A DNA stretch of 64,000 bases, from assembly GCF_900638305.1 (NCBI RefSeq), contig NZ_LR134506.1, positions 1,116,001-1,180,000 on the forward strand, given 5' to 3'. The notes beneath the pieces were generated by a model. The model saw nothing but the letters and a program-made list of their open reading frames with translations. It was not told the DNA's origin and ran no database searches. The DNA is from Porphyromonas cangingivalis. GTDB lineage: Bacteria; Bacteroidota; Bacteroidia; Bacteroidales; Porphyromonadaceae. Shown here piece after piece: positions 9,003 through 17,146 of the stretch. The position numbers were made by a program, and so were the translations under genes. The number at the start of each line of letters is the position of its first letter. The first letter of the stretch is position 1.

Positions 9003-10517
9003 TTACAATTCTACATCTTGAGTACGAGAGACCCATGGATTCACTCGAACATCAAAAGAGACATAGTCATTCTTCTTGTCATCGGGAGTGGTTGGTGTAG
9101 GAGGAGTGATCTTGGGTTCTCCGGGGATCTTGATCTCAGAAAGTGTGCAGTTGTACACGTTGTTTCTTACGATACCGTAACGACCATAGCCCATGACGGT
9201 ATCGACCAAATCATCAGAGAAGTGACGAATGGGCACACGATAATAGCAAAGACCATTTTTGTAGATACTGAGGTTTGGTTCTTTTAGACTTTCATCTGCA
9301 AAATCACCTTTTCCTTTCATTTCGGCAACAAAGCCGTCAGGCATCCCTAATCCATGGTCAGTTGCATCATGAGCTTGTGCTTGTTGTACTTTTTGATTAA
9401 AGTCTGTCAAATGCATCTTCTTACCACGGTAGTTTACCCAAGTCTGACCCTTAGTAAGATCCTTTGGAGTGTAAGTTGCCTTGATGATGATCTGTGTAGT
9501 TGCGACAAGGAACTGCTTGCTTGCCTCCATTGTATTTTCAAGAGCGTATGCAAACTTTGACTCTCCCCCAATGACAGAGATTGAATTAAATGTCGGATTA
9601 CTGTTAAGATCAATATAATTGAACTCTTCACCCAAATCATTTGCTGTCAAAGTATTATACTCGCCATTATAGTTAGGGTCGATTGCATAACGAGATTGGC
9701 GAGAAGATCCATCGTTTAGGACCTCCTGTGTCCCCGAAAGAAGTGGAGCAAGTTTTCGCATCCAATAAGTCTTCTTGTTGGTCACATCAAGGATCCACTC
9801 TACATCACTGACCTTATCTCCAATAGTATTGGTGTATGATGCTTCTCCGATAAGAGTCACCTTGGCAACAGCTCTATCGACAATGACCTTGATAGGATTC
9901 TTCTGTGCCTCATCAGCAGTTGGCTTTAGAGCTGTACTTGGCACAGGAATAAGACCTTGTTCGTTGCTCATAAGAATGGGTTGTCCGACCTGTGCATTAA
10001 TGATATCTGCAGTTACAGGAGCGTCCAACTCTGACTTATTCTTTCCGACAGCTGTAATTTCTTTGATCTTTGCATTAGGATTCAAGAAGATGGCAACATG
10101 ATAGTCCGCCTTCTTGACCTTTCTTGCCACAGAGATGAAAGAGCTATTGGTCGGCACACCTGTTCCCACGTTTGGCAAGTCTTGCCCATATCCCGGAAAG
10201 ACATCTGTCCCGGTAAAAGCCTGATCCTCTGCGCCGGTTCTTTTCGCATCCAATTCCCAAGCGTATTCAACCAAACTTGTCTCTTGACTATACAGAACGA
10301 CAAGAACATTATTTACAGTCATTTCTGCCGGAGTTCCCGGCTCGGTAGGAATAGCAGCTGCCCTTACGCTCGGACCTTCGGGAACTCTGAAGCCGACCGC
10401 CATGTAAGCATCACCGATTGTTTCATCAATGGTAGTATTGTTCGGAGTGTTTTCCTTGCTACACGCAATCACACCCAAGGCAACCACTGTTGCCACAAAA
10501 ACTTTAAGAAACCTCAT
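9003..10517 (-). CDS. Mfa1-like fimbrillin, first copy
   Basis: A 504-residue fimbrillin precursor, the first structural pilin in the operon and so probably the most expressed. Signal peptide with lipobox GVIAC (Cys19), strand DAYMAVGFRVP, then PSVRAAAI with a predicted Arg-specific cleavage site R52/A53. The body contains the family strands VNNVLVVLYSQETSLV, DYHVAIFLNPNAKI, VDRAVAKVTLIGE, and a C-terminal YVSFDVRVNPWVSRTQDVEL. It follows the DUF3868 protein gene by 40 bp. Together with the two following paralogues it suggests either a heteropolymeric pilus or alternative pilins; the sequence does not decide which. Confidence 0.92.
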   Translation of the reverse strand: MRFLKVFVATVVALGVIACSKENTPNNTTIDETIGDAYMAVGFRVPEGPSVRAAAIPTEPGTPAEMTVNNVLVVLYSQETSLVEYAWELDAKRTGAEDQAFTGTDVFPGYGQDLPNVGTGVPTNSSFISVARKVKKADYHVAIFLNPNAKIKEITAVGKNKSELDAPVTADIINAQVGQPILMSNEQGLIPVPSTALKPTADEAQKNPIKVIVDRAVAKVTLIGEASYTNTIGDKVSDVEWILDVTNKKTYWMRKLAPLLSGTQEVLNDGSSRQSRYAIDPNYNGEYNTLTANDLGEEFNYIDLNSNPTFNSISVIGGESKFAYALENTMEASKQFLVATTQIIIKATYTPKDLTKGQTWVNYRGKKMHLTDFNQKVQQAQAHDATDHGLGMPDGFVAEMKGKGDFADESLKEPNLSIYKNGLCYYRVPIRHFSDDLVDTVMGYGRYGIVRNNVYNCTLSEIKIPGEPKITPPTPTTPDDKKNDYVSFDVRVNPWVSRTQDVEL

Positions 10518-10557
10518 AATTTACTGTTGTTATTATATTTGTCAAATACGAATCCGA

Positions 10558-12027
10558 TTAATTCTTCCTTATGCCTTTAGCCTCCTGTGCTTCTTGTTTA
10601 TTCACTTCTTCTAAGTTATGTCGGGCAGAGGCATCACCTTGTGCAATGGCTCTATTGAGATACTTCTTTGCCGAAGCCCAATCCCTCTCACGGGCATAAG
10701 CAACACCAAGATTGTTCCATGCTTTTGGATTTTCGTTTATCTTGACGAGTCTGTTGAGAGCGACCTGTACATTTCCGCTCTCGATGTCAGCCGCCGAAGC
10801 ATTGATGATGGCCACAGATTCTTGTGGGAACATCCTTACTGCAACATCAAAAACCTCCCTAAATTCAGGTGTATCTACACCATAAGACTGAGCAACGAGA
10901 TACATCTCGTTGAGACTGAGTTGCTGTGGCTTAACCTTGATGATGGATCGAGCCTCTTTGAGATTGAAAGCACGCACAGTGTAACCGATGGCACAGTCAT
11001 TACGACGAAGAGATGGGTAGATATCTCTCAGGAGTGTTGTGTAAACTTTGAGTTTCTTAAGCTTGGCCTCTCTTGGATCAGGCTCCACATTCGAATTGAT
11101 GATGGCCAAGATTTCCTCTTTATTGTCAAAAGATGATGCTTCGACAGCCCTCTTCAAGCCATCCCAATCTTCACTATGCCAATTCACCACAAACATCTTC
11201 TTATCGAGAGCATGAGCACCGGTGAGATAAGAGGCAAAAGACTCAGCTCTTCCCTTAGACAAGTAAACATTATGCTTATAACCACCTTCAGGAGAAGCAT
11301 AGCCATCGATGACGATATCGGTGACAGTGATGTTTTTGTCATCTTTGAGATCCTTCACGAGTTTGTCCACGCGAGCAAACTCCTTGGCATTGTCTCCGAA
11401 GTCAGCTCTAAGTTCTGTCCGATTGACCACATAACCAAAAGATGCACTGAAACGCTCCGTGCGTCTCTTTATTGTCTCGGCCTCAGGCACAATGTATGTG
11501 AGCTCGTACTTAGGCTCTATATACATGGGGAATAGATGATCCTTCAAAAGAAGTATATCGGTCAATATTCCGCACGAAGCACAGCCGATGACAGTTTCCT
11601 TTACTTCAAGAGATGCATCTTCCATCCATCCTTGCAAGGGCGCGCGCTCATAGTAGGATATCTGCTGTTCAGAGTTATTGACACGCTTCACGGCTATCAA
11701 GTCCTTAGGCACACCGAAGGATTTCAAGTCACCGGTGACAACAGCCCTGTCATAAAACTTCTGCTTACGACTACCATTGACGAGTAGAGATTTCATCTCA
11801 TAGGCATCCCCCGTCTGATTGGAGCGAATGATCGGTGTGATGATTACGGCGTGATCACGCCCCAGCATAAGCTGAGACACATCGACATTGACGGCCACGC
11901 CTACTTTATCACCAAGTCTCTCGATAGACAGATCTTTGAATTGGATCTGCTCCTTATATTTCTCTTGTGCAACTGCCGCTGAGACAAACAAAAACAAGCA
12001 CGATAGTATTACTAATCTTCTAATCAT
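10558..12027 (-). CDS. DUF3868-type OmpA-like fimbrial locus protein
   Basis: A 489-residue secreted protein with signal peptide (cleavage near SAAVAQ at residues 16-21). The N-terminal half is the DUF3868 type seen beside Bacteroidetes fimbrial genes. A middle segment with VTDIVIDGYASPEGGYKHNVYLSKGRAES (about residues 235-263) resembles the OmpA-like peptidoglycan-binding core, here of the DGYASPEG type. The C-terminus has tetratricopeptide-like helices (NPKAWNNLGVAYARERDW...KKYLNRAIAQGDA). It lies 16 bp after the DUF3575 gene and 40 bp before the first fimbrillin. DUF3575/DUF3868 pairs regularly precede mfa-type clusters; a role in anchoring the assembly apparatus to the cell envelope is inferred. 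Confidence 0.85.
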   Translation of the reverse strand: MIRRLVILSCLFLFVSAAVAQEKYKEQIQFKDLSIERLGDKVGVAVNVDVSQLMLGRDHAVIITPIIRSNQTGDAYEMKSLLVNGSRKQKFYDRAVVTGDLKSFGVPKDLIAVKRVNNSEQQISYYERAPLQGWMEDASLEVKETVIGCASCGILTDILLLKDHLFPMYIEPKYELTYIVPEAETIKRRTERFSASFGYVVNRTELRADFGDNAKEFARVDKLVKDLKDDKNITVTDIVIDGYASPEGGYKHNVYLSKGRAESFASYLTGAHALDKKMFVVNWHSEDWDGLKRAVEASSFDNKEEILAIINSNVEPDPREAKLKKLKVYTTLLRDIYPSLRRNDCAIGYTVRAFNLKEARSIIKVKPQQLSLNEMYLVAQSYGVDTPEFREVFDVAVRMFPQESVAIINASAADIESGNVQVALNRLVKINENPKAWNNLGVAYARERDWASAKKYLNRAIAQGDASARHNLEEVNKQEAQEAKGIRKN

Positions 12028-12043
12028 GATGACTGTCGTATTC

Positions 12044-12616
12044 TTATTTAATTACATAAATCAGAGACAAGGCCGCTTTGGTCACGCCCAAGTAATCCTT
12101 CTTACCACTATCGAGTTTAGAGCCACAGTTGGCACATCTGAACTTATCGTAGTACATCCTTAGATATCCCGCACCGATACTGAGTTCGAGATTCCATCGA
12201 CTACCCAAGTACCACTGATGCCCATAAGTCAGTCCTCCACCATAAAAAGACCCTTGGTAGCGATAATCCTTGAGATGTTTCAAGTCCCCTATCGGGATGT
12301 CCCAACCTCCAACATTGTACTGCCCTCCAGAGCCATGAATGCCCAAGAAGTGTCCATTAAATGACTCACAAAACCAATAGCGCAACTCCGGCTGAACAAA
12401 CCAATGCTTGAATTGCTTACCATCAATGGGACGAAACAGATTTCCTCCCCCATTGACATCAAAAGTAAACTTCTTTCCCATCCTAAACTCCAATCCGGCA
12501 TTAGGACTCATGATACCCCAGTAGGGCAAATTTGTTTTCACAACAAACCTCTGAGCATGAGACGAGAATACCAATGCTGTCACCAATAAAACAGCAACAA
12601 AAAAACGTCTAATCAT
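12044..12616 (-). CDS. DUF3575 outer-membrane beta-barrel protein, first gene of fimbrial operon
   Basis: A 190-residue protein with signal peptide (cleavage after SSHAQ, about residue 22), then VVKTNLPYWGIMSPNAGLEF, the start typical of DUF3575 proteins. Alternating aromatic strands and WNLELSIGAGYLRMYYDKF point to a small outer-membrane barrel. Two Cys (CANCGSK, near residues 156-159) form an unusual CxxC loop. It is the promoter-proximal gene; its neighbour encodes the DUF3868 protein, a pair usually found before Bacteroidetes fimbrial genes. Biochemical function is not known for the family. Confidence 0.86.
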   Translation of the reverse strand: MIRRFFVAVLLVTALVFSSHAQRFVVKTNLPYWGIMSPNAGLEFRMGKKFTFDVNGGGNLFRPIDGKQFKHWFVQPELRYWFCESFNGHFLGIHGSGGQYNVGGWDIPIGDLKHLKDYRYQGSFYGGGLTYGHQWYLGSRWNLELSIGAGYLRMYYDKFRCANCGSKLDSGKKDYLGVTKAALSLIYVIK

Positions 12617-12695
12617 ACGATAAGATCTAATGAAATATATTTTAGTAAAGTGTGATTTATAGAAAGTTCTATATACAAATATGGCATTGTTGGCA

Positions 12696-12726
12696 CAAAT
12701 GTATACATTTTATTTTATAAAAACAA
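12696..12726 (-). promoter_or_regulatory. Predicted promoter of the fimbrial operon
   Basis: On the minus strand a -7 element TACATTTG (12703-12696) is preceded, after 20 bp, by ATTG with TTG at 12726-12724, close to the Bacteroidetes -33/-7 consensus. The predicted leader is about 70-75 nt before the ATG at 12616. Confidence 0.55.
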
Positions 12727-12765
12727 TCATTATAATTAATAAACTGTTTTTCGCCATATTTTCTC

Positions 12766-12840
12766 ATTAGAAGAAGCGTATTTAGAGCATTACTATATTT
12801 TCTTCTAATTTTCGCCTTACTTCCAATGCTAATATAGTAA
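12766..12840. promoter_or_regulatory. Two nested 10-bp inverted repeats upstream of the fimbrial promoter
   Basis: ATTAGAAGAA (12766-12775) is the perfect reverse complement of TTCTTCTAAT (12800-12809). TTACTATATT (12790-12799) is the perfect reverse complement of AATATAGTAA (12831-12840). One arm of each pair lies next to the other. They lie 40-115 bp upstream of the promoter, where a regulator could bind. Confidence 0.55.
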
Positions 12841-13152
12841 ACGAATGAATATTATAAATAAGATAATAAAGAAGATAAAAGATCAACAAAAGAGAAATCA
12901 AACAACAATACCGTCCCACTCAAAAAAGTAAAAGCTACAACAGGCAGATAGAGCTAATGCTGTGGAAAGAGGGTGACCACCACAACGACTATCTTCAAAG
13001 AAGTAAAACAAATCAAAGTACCTCAAAAAGAGGATGGAATATATGTGCCGAATACACGTGTGCCGTTCATTGGGCACACATCAGTGCCTAAATCATCATA
13101 CTCATCTCTGCCCAGCTTTCACAAGTCCTTTTAACGCAATATGAACGGAGAG

Positions 13153-13196
13153 AAAAAAGAGAGCGGTGTCACAACTTTATGGTTGTGGCACCGCTC
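13153..13196 (-). terminator. Terminator of tonB
   Basis: A 15-bp stem (GAGCGGTGTCACAAC with GTTGTGGCACCGCTC, one wobble) and 6-nt loop; read on the minus strand it is followed by CTTTTTT. It lies about 48 bp after the tonB stop. Confidence 0.88.
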
Positions 13197-13243
13197 TTAT
13201 ATTATGTATGAATGCACCGAAGTGCAGGAGATACACTATCTCA

Positions 13244-13939
13244 TTATCTCAAACGGAAGTTTACGGGGATTGTGAAGCGGCAACGCACAGGCTTACCTGT
13301 CTGCATACCGGGCTTCCACTTAGGCATAGACTTCACGACTCTGATAGCTTCCTTGTCGAGTGATGGGTCCACACCACGGAGCACCTTCACATCGGACACT
13401 GAACCGTCTCTCTCAACGACGAACCCGACCATGACACGACCTTGGATACCGTTTTCAGATGCAATCGTAGGATAGACGACATTCTTTGAGAGGAACTTCA
13501 TCATCTCAGTCTCACCACCAGGGAACTCAGGCATCTCTTCAAGGAATTCGAAAATCTGATCATCCTGCACTGTTTCGGCACGACCTGTACCGGCAGAAGG
13601 GGGAGCAAAGATTGCTTGTTGCTTGTTCTCATTGTCATCGGTAGAGATGATCTCGACCTGCTCGATATTCACATCATTTTCCACGACATTGATTTCCTCA
13701 GCGATTGCAGGCGCAGGAGGCGGTGGTGGAGGTGGAGCCTGATTGTCATCGGGAGGAGTGATCTCGATGTTCTCTATCTCTTCGACAACCTGATTACTGC
13801 TGATGTCTTGGAATTTAATCTCCTTTTGCCCCAGCTCAAATGCCGTAAAGACAACAGCCAGCGCAACGACCAAACCCATAAGGAAATAGAGCTGCTTGTT
13901 GTTCTCCAAGTTAGCTTGTTTGGATTTCTTTACTTCCAT
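13244..13939 (-). CDS. tonB: Energy transducer TonB
   Basis: A 231-residue TonB. One N-terminal membrane helix (YFLMGLVVALAVVFTAFEL, about residues 18-36), a periplasmic Pro-rich stretch (PPPPPPPAPA near residues 69-78), and a C-terminal TonB domain with the family-typical EFPGGETEMMKFLSKNVVYP, IQGRVMVGFVVERDGSV and SMPKWKPGMQTGKPVRCRFT. It couples the inner-membrane proton motive force (through ExbB/ExbD, not encoded here) to outer-membrane transporters. It stands alone between its own promoter (-7 TATATTTG, 13996-13989) and terminator. Confidence 0.94.
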   Translation of the reverse strand: MEVKKSKQANLENNKQLYFLMGLVVALAVVFTAFELGQKEIKFQDISSNQVVEEIENIEITPPDDNQAPPPPPPPAPAIAEEINVVENDVNIEQVEIISTDDNENKQQAIFAPPSAGTGRAETVQDDQIFEFLEEMPEFPGGETEMMKFLSKNVVYPTIASENGIQGRVMVGFVVERDGSVSDVKVLRGVDPSLDKEAIRVVKSMPKWKPGMQTGKPVRCRFTIPVNFRLR

Positions 13940-13988
13940 AGTAGTTCGTATTTGGTGTTATTATATTGTTTGCAATCCAGTCTGCCTA

Positions 13989-13996
13989 CAAATATA
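13989..13996 (-). promoter_or_regulatory. Predicted -7 element of tonB
   Basis: TATATTTG on the minus strand, 50 bp upstream of the tonB ATG. No convincing -33 TTTG at the right distance. Confidence 0.45.
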
Positions 13997-14058
13997 CACT
14001 ATTTTCCTGACTTTTTGTATTGGCAGGTTAGATAATGTTAATTATTGCATACTTTGCC

Positions 14059-14739
14059 TTAATCTCTTCGTCCGAGGAAGACCGACACATAATATAGGAG
14101 TGTGACGAGAGACCCCAGTGCAGCGACGACATAAGTGTAAGCTGCGCTCTTGAGGGCATCAAATGTCATGGGTTGTTGCTGTGGTGAAGTCACACCGGCC
14201 TGCTTGAGCCAGACCAAAGCCCTCTTGCTTGCATCGATCTCGACGGGGAGAGTGACGAAACTGAAGAGCGTGGTCATCGCAAAGAGGATGATACCGATGA
14301 GCAACAAGCTCGGGAAGCTATTAACCAAGACAATGCCGGCCAAAAGAACCCAATTCACAATGTTTGAAGCGAAAGAGACAATAGGCACGAGTGCCGATCT
14401 CATCTGTAGAGGGGCATAAGCCCTTGCGTGTTGTATGGCATGACCTGTCTCATGAGCCGCGACAGCAGCCGCAGCAACGCTATTGACCGCATAGACCCCT
14501 TCACTGAGATTGATGGTCTTGTTTGCAGGGTTATAATGGTCGGTAAGCATACCATTAGTGGATATCACACGCACATCGGTGATGCCACTGTCGGCAAGCA
14601 TCTTCTCGGCAATCTCTTTGCCGGTCATGCCACTTGCCAGAGGCACAGCCGAATACTTCTTAAACTTTGCTTGCAGTCTCATCGAGACTATAGCCCCTAT
14701 GATCGGGACAATCAGCATGAGCCACCAGATATTAATCAT
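14059..14739 (-). CDS. Membrane zinc metallopeptidase (YugP type)
   Basis: A 226-residue inner-membrane protein of the neutral zinc metallopeptidase family represented by B. subtilis YugP (PF04298 type). One N-terminal membrane helix (WWLMLIVPIIGAIVSM), a zinc-binding HETGHA motif near residue 95 with preceding AAAAVAAHE, then two or three more hydrophobic segments. The start is taken as the ATG at 14739; an upstream TTG at 14784 would add 15 hydrophilic residues. It follows purA with a gap of about 50 bp and is probably cotranscribed with it. Substrate unknown. Confidence 0.86.
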   Translation of the reverse strand: MINIWWLMLIVPIIGAIVSMRLQAKFKKYSAVPLASGMTGKEIAEKMLADSGITDVRVISTNGMLTDHYNPANKTINLSEGVYAVNSVAAAAVAAHETGHAIQHARAYAPLQMRSALVPIVSFASNIVNWVLLAGIVLVNSFPSLLLIGIILFAMTTLFSFVTLPVEIDASKRALVWLKQAGVTSPQQQPMTFDALKSAAYTYVVAALGSLVTLLYYVSVFLGRRD

Positions 14740-14790
14740 TGATTTTTGAGTGCTGTTTTGTTGATGAGTAATAAAGTTGTACAAATCCCA

Positions 14791-16059
14791 TCACTTCTTT
14801 CGGACGATCGTCTGCTTGCGATCAGGGCCGACCGAAACAATAGAAATGGGCACACCGAGGTAAGACTCGATGAAGCGGATGTATTCGTTGAACGGCTCGG
14901 AGAAGTCTGCCTCGTCACAACACTGTGTCATGTCGGTCTGCCACCCCTTGAAGCTCTTGTAGAGGGGCTTGATCTCAGCTGTCGTGTCGAATGGGAAGTG
15001 CTCGGTCTTCTCTCCGTTGATCTCATAGGCGACACAAACCTTGATCTCCTCAAAGTCGTCAAGGACATCACTCTTCATCATGATGAGGTCTGTCACACCA
15101 TTGAGCATAGTAGTGTACTTGAGCGCCACGAGGTCGAGCCATCCGCACCTACGCTTTCGACCGGTCACGGAGCCGAACTCCCTACCCTTGTCGCACATGG
15201 TCTCACCGATTTCGTCAAACAGTTCGGTAGGAAAAGGACCCGCACCGACACGTGTACAATAAGCCTTGAAGATACCGTACACATTACCTATATGTCGTGG
15301 CGAGATCCCGAGACCTATACAGCAACCTGCCGAAACGGTGTTTGACGACGTCACGAACGGATAAGATCCGAAGTCAATATCCAAGAGAGACCCCTGTGCC
15401 CCTTCGGCCAAGACACTTTTGTCCGCCTTGAGGATATCATTGATATAATATTCACTATCTATGAGCGTAAACTCCCTGAGGTAAGAAATAGAGTCAAGCC
15501 AAGCCTTTTCGAGTTCGGAGAAGTCCGCCACTTCACCCATAGACGACAGGATATCGATGTGGCGCGCTTTTGCCTTGGCATACTTAGCCTCGAAGTCGGA
15601 CAAAATATCCCCGACACGCAAGCCGTTGCGACTCACCTTGTCGGTATAAGTAGGACCGATGCCCTTACCTGTAGTACCGATCTTGGCATCTCCCTTGCGT
15701 GCTTCGTTGGCAGCATCAAGGAGGCGGTGTGTCGGCATGATGAGGTGAGCCTTCTTAGAGATATAGAGACGCTCCTTGAGGTTGATGCCGGACTTTGCGA
15801 GCCCTTCTGCTTCTTCCATGAAGAGTAGCGGATCCAAGACAACACCATTACCTATAGCGTTGATCTTTCCGCCTTGGAAGATACCCGAAGGTATGGACCT
15901 CAAGACATACTTCTTTCCGTCAAACTCCAAGGTATGTCCGGCATTGGGACCGCCCTGAAAGCGTGCGATCAAGTCATAGTGTGGGGTAAGCACATCGACA
16001 ACCTTACCTTTACCCTCATCTCCCCATTGTAGTCCGAGGAGGACGTCTACTTTTTTCAT
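14791..16059 (-). CDS. purA: Adenylosuccinate synthetase
   Basis: A 422-residue PurA, normal length. It joins IMP and aspartate using GTP, the first step from IMP to AMP, in the cytoplasm. The N-terminal WGDEGKGK P-loop (residues 12-19) with catalytic Asp and Lys, the NAGHT segment, and GRKRRCGWLD in the C-terminal half are all present. A -7 element TATCTTTG lies at 16152-16145, about 85 bp upstream. The membrane peptidase gene follows. Confidence 0.97.
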   Translation of the reverse strand: MKKVDVLLGLQWGDEGKGKVVDVLTPHYDLIARFQGGPNAGHTLEFDGKKYVLRSIPSGIFQGGKINAIGNGVVLDPLLFMEEAEGLAKSGINLKERLYISKKAHLIMPTHRLLDAANEARKGDAKIGTTGKGIGPTYTDKVSRNGLRVGDILSDFEAKYAKAKARHIDILSSMGEVADFSELEKAWLDSISYLREFTLIDSEYYINDILKADKSVLAEGAQGSLLDIDFGSYPFVTSSNTVSAGCCIGLGISPRHIGNVYGIFKAYCTRVGAGPFPTELFDEIGETMCDKGREFGSVTGRKRRCGWLDLVALKYTTMLNGVTDLIMMKSDVLDDFEEIKVCVAYEINGEKTEHFPFDTTAEIKPLYKSFKGWQTDMTQCCDEADFSEPFNEYIRFIESYLGVPISIVSVGPDRKQTIVRKK

Positions 16060-16144
16060 CTTATAGTTTGGTCTTGTTACTTATGTTCTTCGGTCGATGA
16101 CATGGGTTGTGTTCTTATTGTGTTTCTGCCATGACCTTACTCCA

Positions 16145-16152
16145 CAAAGATA
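16145..16152 (-). promoter_or_regulatory. Predicted -7 element of purA
   Basis: TATCTTTG on the minus strand (CAAAGATA on plus). The -33 region is poor. Confidence 0.45.
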
Positions 16153-16271
16153 GGCAAAAGGTATCAATCTCGGCTTTTATCCGAGAGCAAAATCCACACT
16201 TTCGGGATCAATCAAACAATCAATATATGTACAAAGCTCTCACGACCTTCATCGTAGGCAAGAGACAAATC

Positions 16272-16313
16272 AAAAAAAACAAATGAGGGTGTCCCGACAC
16301 TGTCAACACCCTC
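16272..16313 (-). terminator. Terminator of the small membrane protein gene
   Basis: Arms GAGGGTGT (16285-16292) and ACACCCTC (16306-16313); the minus-strand continuation is ATTTG followed by eight T. It lies 25 bp after the stop at 16338. Confidence 0.8.
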
Positions 16314-16337
16314 TCACGCTGATATGGATTAACGACA

Positions 16338-16520
16338 CTACCCTCTCTTATCCGAGGGAAGCAAGAATACTAAAAGTGAAAAAAACATCGAGAAAGCAAC
16401 ACCGGCAAATACGGCATCTTTGTCCTCACCAAATATGGTTGTCTCGGAAAACCAAGTAAGCACCATTGCAAGCGCTATTGACGCGAAAAATGCGATTATA
16501 TATTTCCTCTTATCTCTCAT
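16338..16520 (-). CDS. Small two-helix membrane protein, unknown function
   Basis: A 60-residue protein: positive N-terminus (MRDKRK), helix 1 (YIIAFFASIALAMVLTWF), a short polar loop with FGEDKD, helix 2 (AVFAGVAFSMFFSLLVFLLP), then SDKRG. The clean positive-inside pattern and a good terminator 25 bp downstream support a real gene. Not recognised; similar short proteins are common hypotheticals in Bacteroidetes. No clear promoter was found upstream. Confidence 0.65.
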   Translation of the reverse strand: MRDKRKYIIAFFASIALAMVLTWFSETTIFGEDKDAVFAGVAFSMFFSLLVFLLPSDKRG

Positions 16521-17146
16521 TGTAGTTGATTTGCAGCGTTAGTGACAGACCCCGCCCGTACCGACAATCCAATTTAATAAGAAATACACATAAAACAAAA
16601 AAAATATCATTTTTTCACCTTGTGCAGATTCAAGTATCAAGTACAAATTCAGAGCGATAGGATGAAGAACAATTGTACCGGAGCAAGGCAACCGCATTAA
16701 ATTTGGAGTAGTTTTTTTTGAGATAGTCTATATTGAGTCCGGCTTTGAACAATCTCTTTCGTAAGGACAGCACCTAAGTTCACATTACCATTGATGTAAT
16801 TATAGTAAAAATCCTATGGATCAACCATATACCACCTGAGTGTGATGTAAGGAAAAGTCATAACACATCACCCCTTAGAACAACAAGCATATCAGATAGT
16901 TACCAAGAGTGGATATTACCTCTCACGACCGTCGTCATCGAATCTTACGACTTTCGTCATCAAGCTCTACGACTTTCGCCATCGAATCTTACGACTTTTT
17001 TGAAGCGACTCCGATATGAAGTACATATTTTGATTTATGCCCACTTACCGTCTTTGTGGCGTACCCCTCAAGCCGAACGGATATATCTGAACGTATAAAA
17101 GTTAAAACGAAACACAAACACCCTGTCCTATACCGAAAGAGCCAAT
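16521..17146. other. 626-bp region without gene, with 22-bp repeats
   Basis: No supported gene on either strand. It contains the four-unit ACGACTTT repeat at 16925-17003. The remainder is AT-rich and shows no promoter or terminator I can defend. It may hold remnants of DNA lost with the damaged helicase next door. Confidence 0.55.
16925..17003. repeat. 22-bp tandem repeat array, ACGACTTTCG family, locus 1
   Basis: ACGAC starts at 16925, 16947, 16969 and 16991, an exact 22-bp period. The unit is close to ACGACTTTCGTCATCGAAT plus 3 nt, and the last unit runs into a T-tract. A related inverted copy is at 38484-38546. Confidence 0.85.

Larger units (their letters stand above)
12617..13152. other. 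536-bp regulatory region upstream of the fimbrial operon
   Basis: No gene. AT-rich in the first 250 bp. It holds a promoter reading into the fimbrial operon (12696-12726) and two nested 10-bp inverted repeats (12766-12840). The rest (12841-13152) shows no recognisable element. Confidence 0.6.

Noticed and set aside
12766-12840. Invertible promoter (phase-variation switch)
   Set aside because: The arms are only 10 bp, the middle segments only 24 and 31 bp, the predicted promoter lies outside, and no recombinase gene is nearby; kept only as a possible regulator site.
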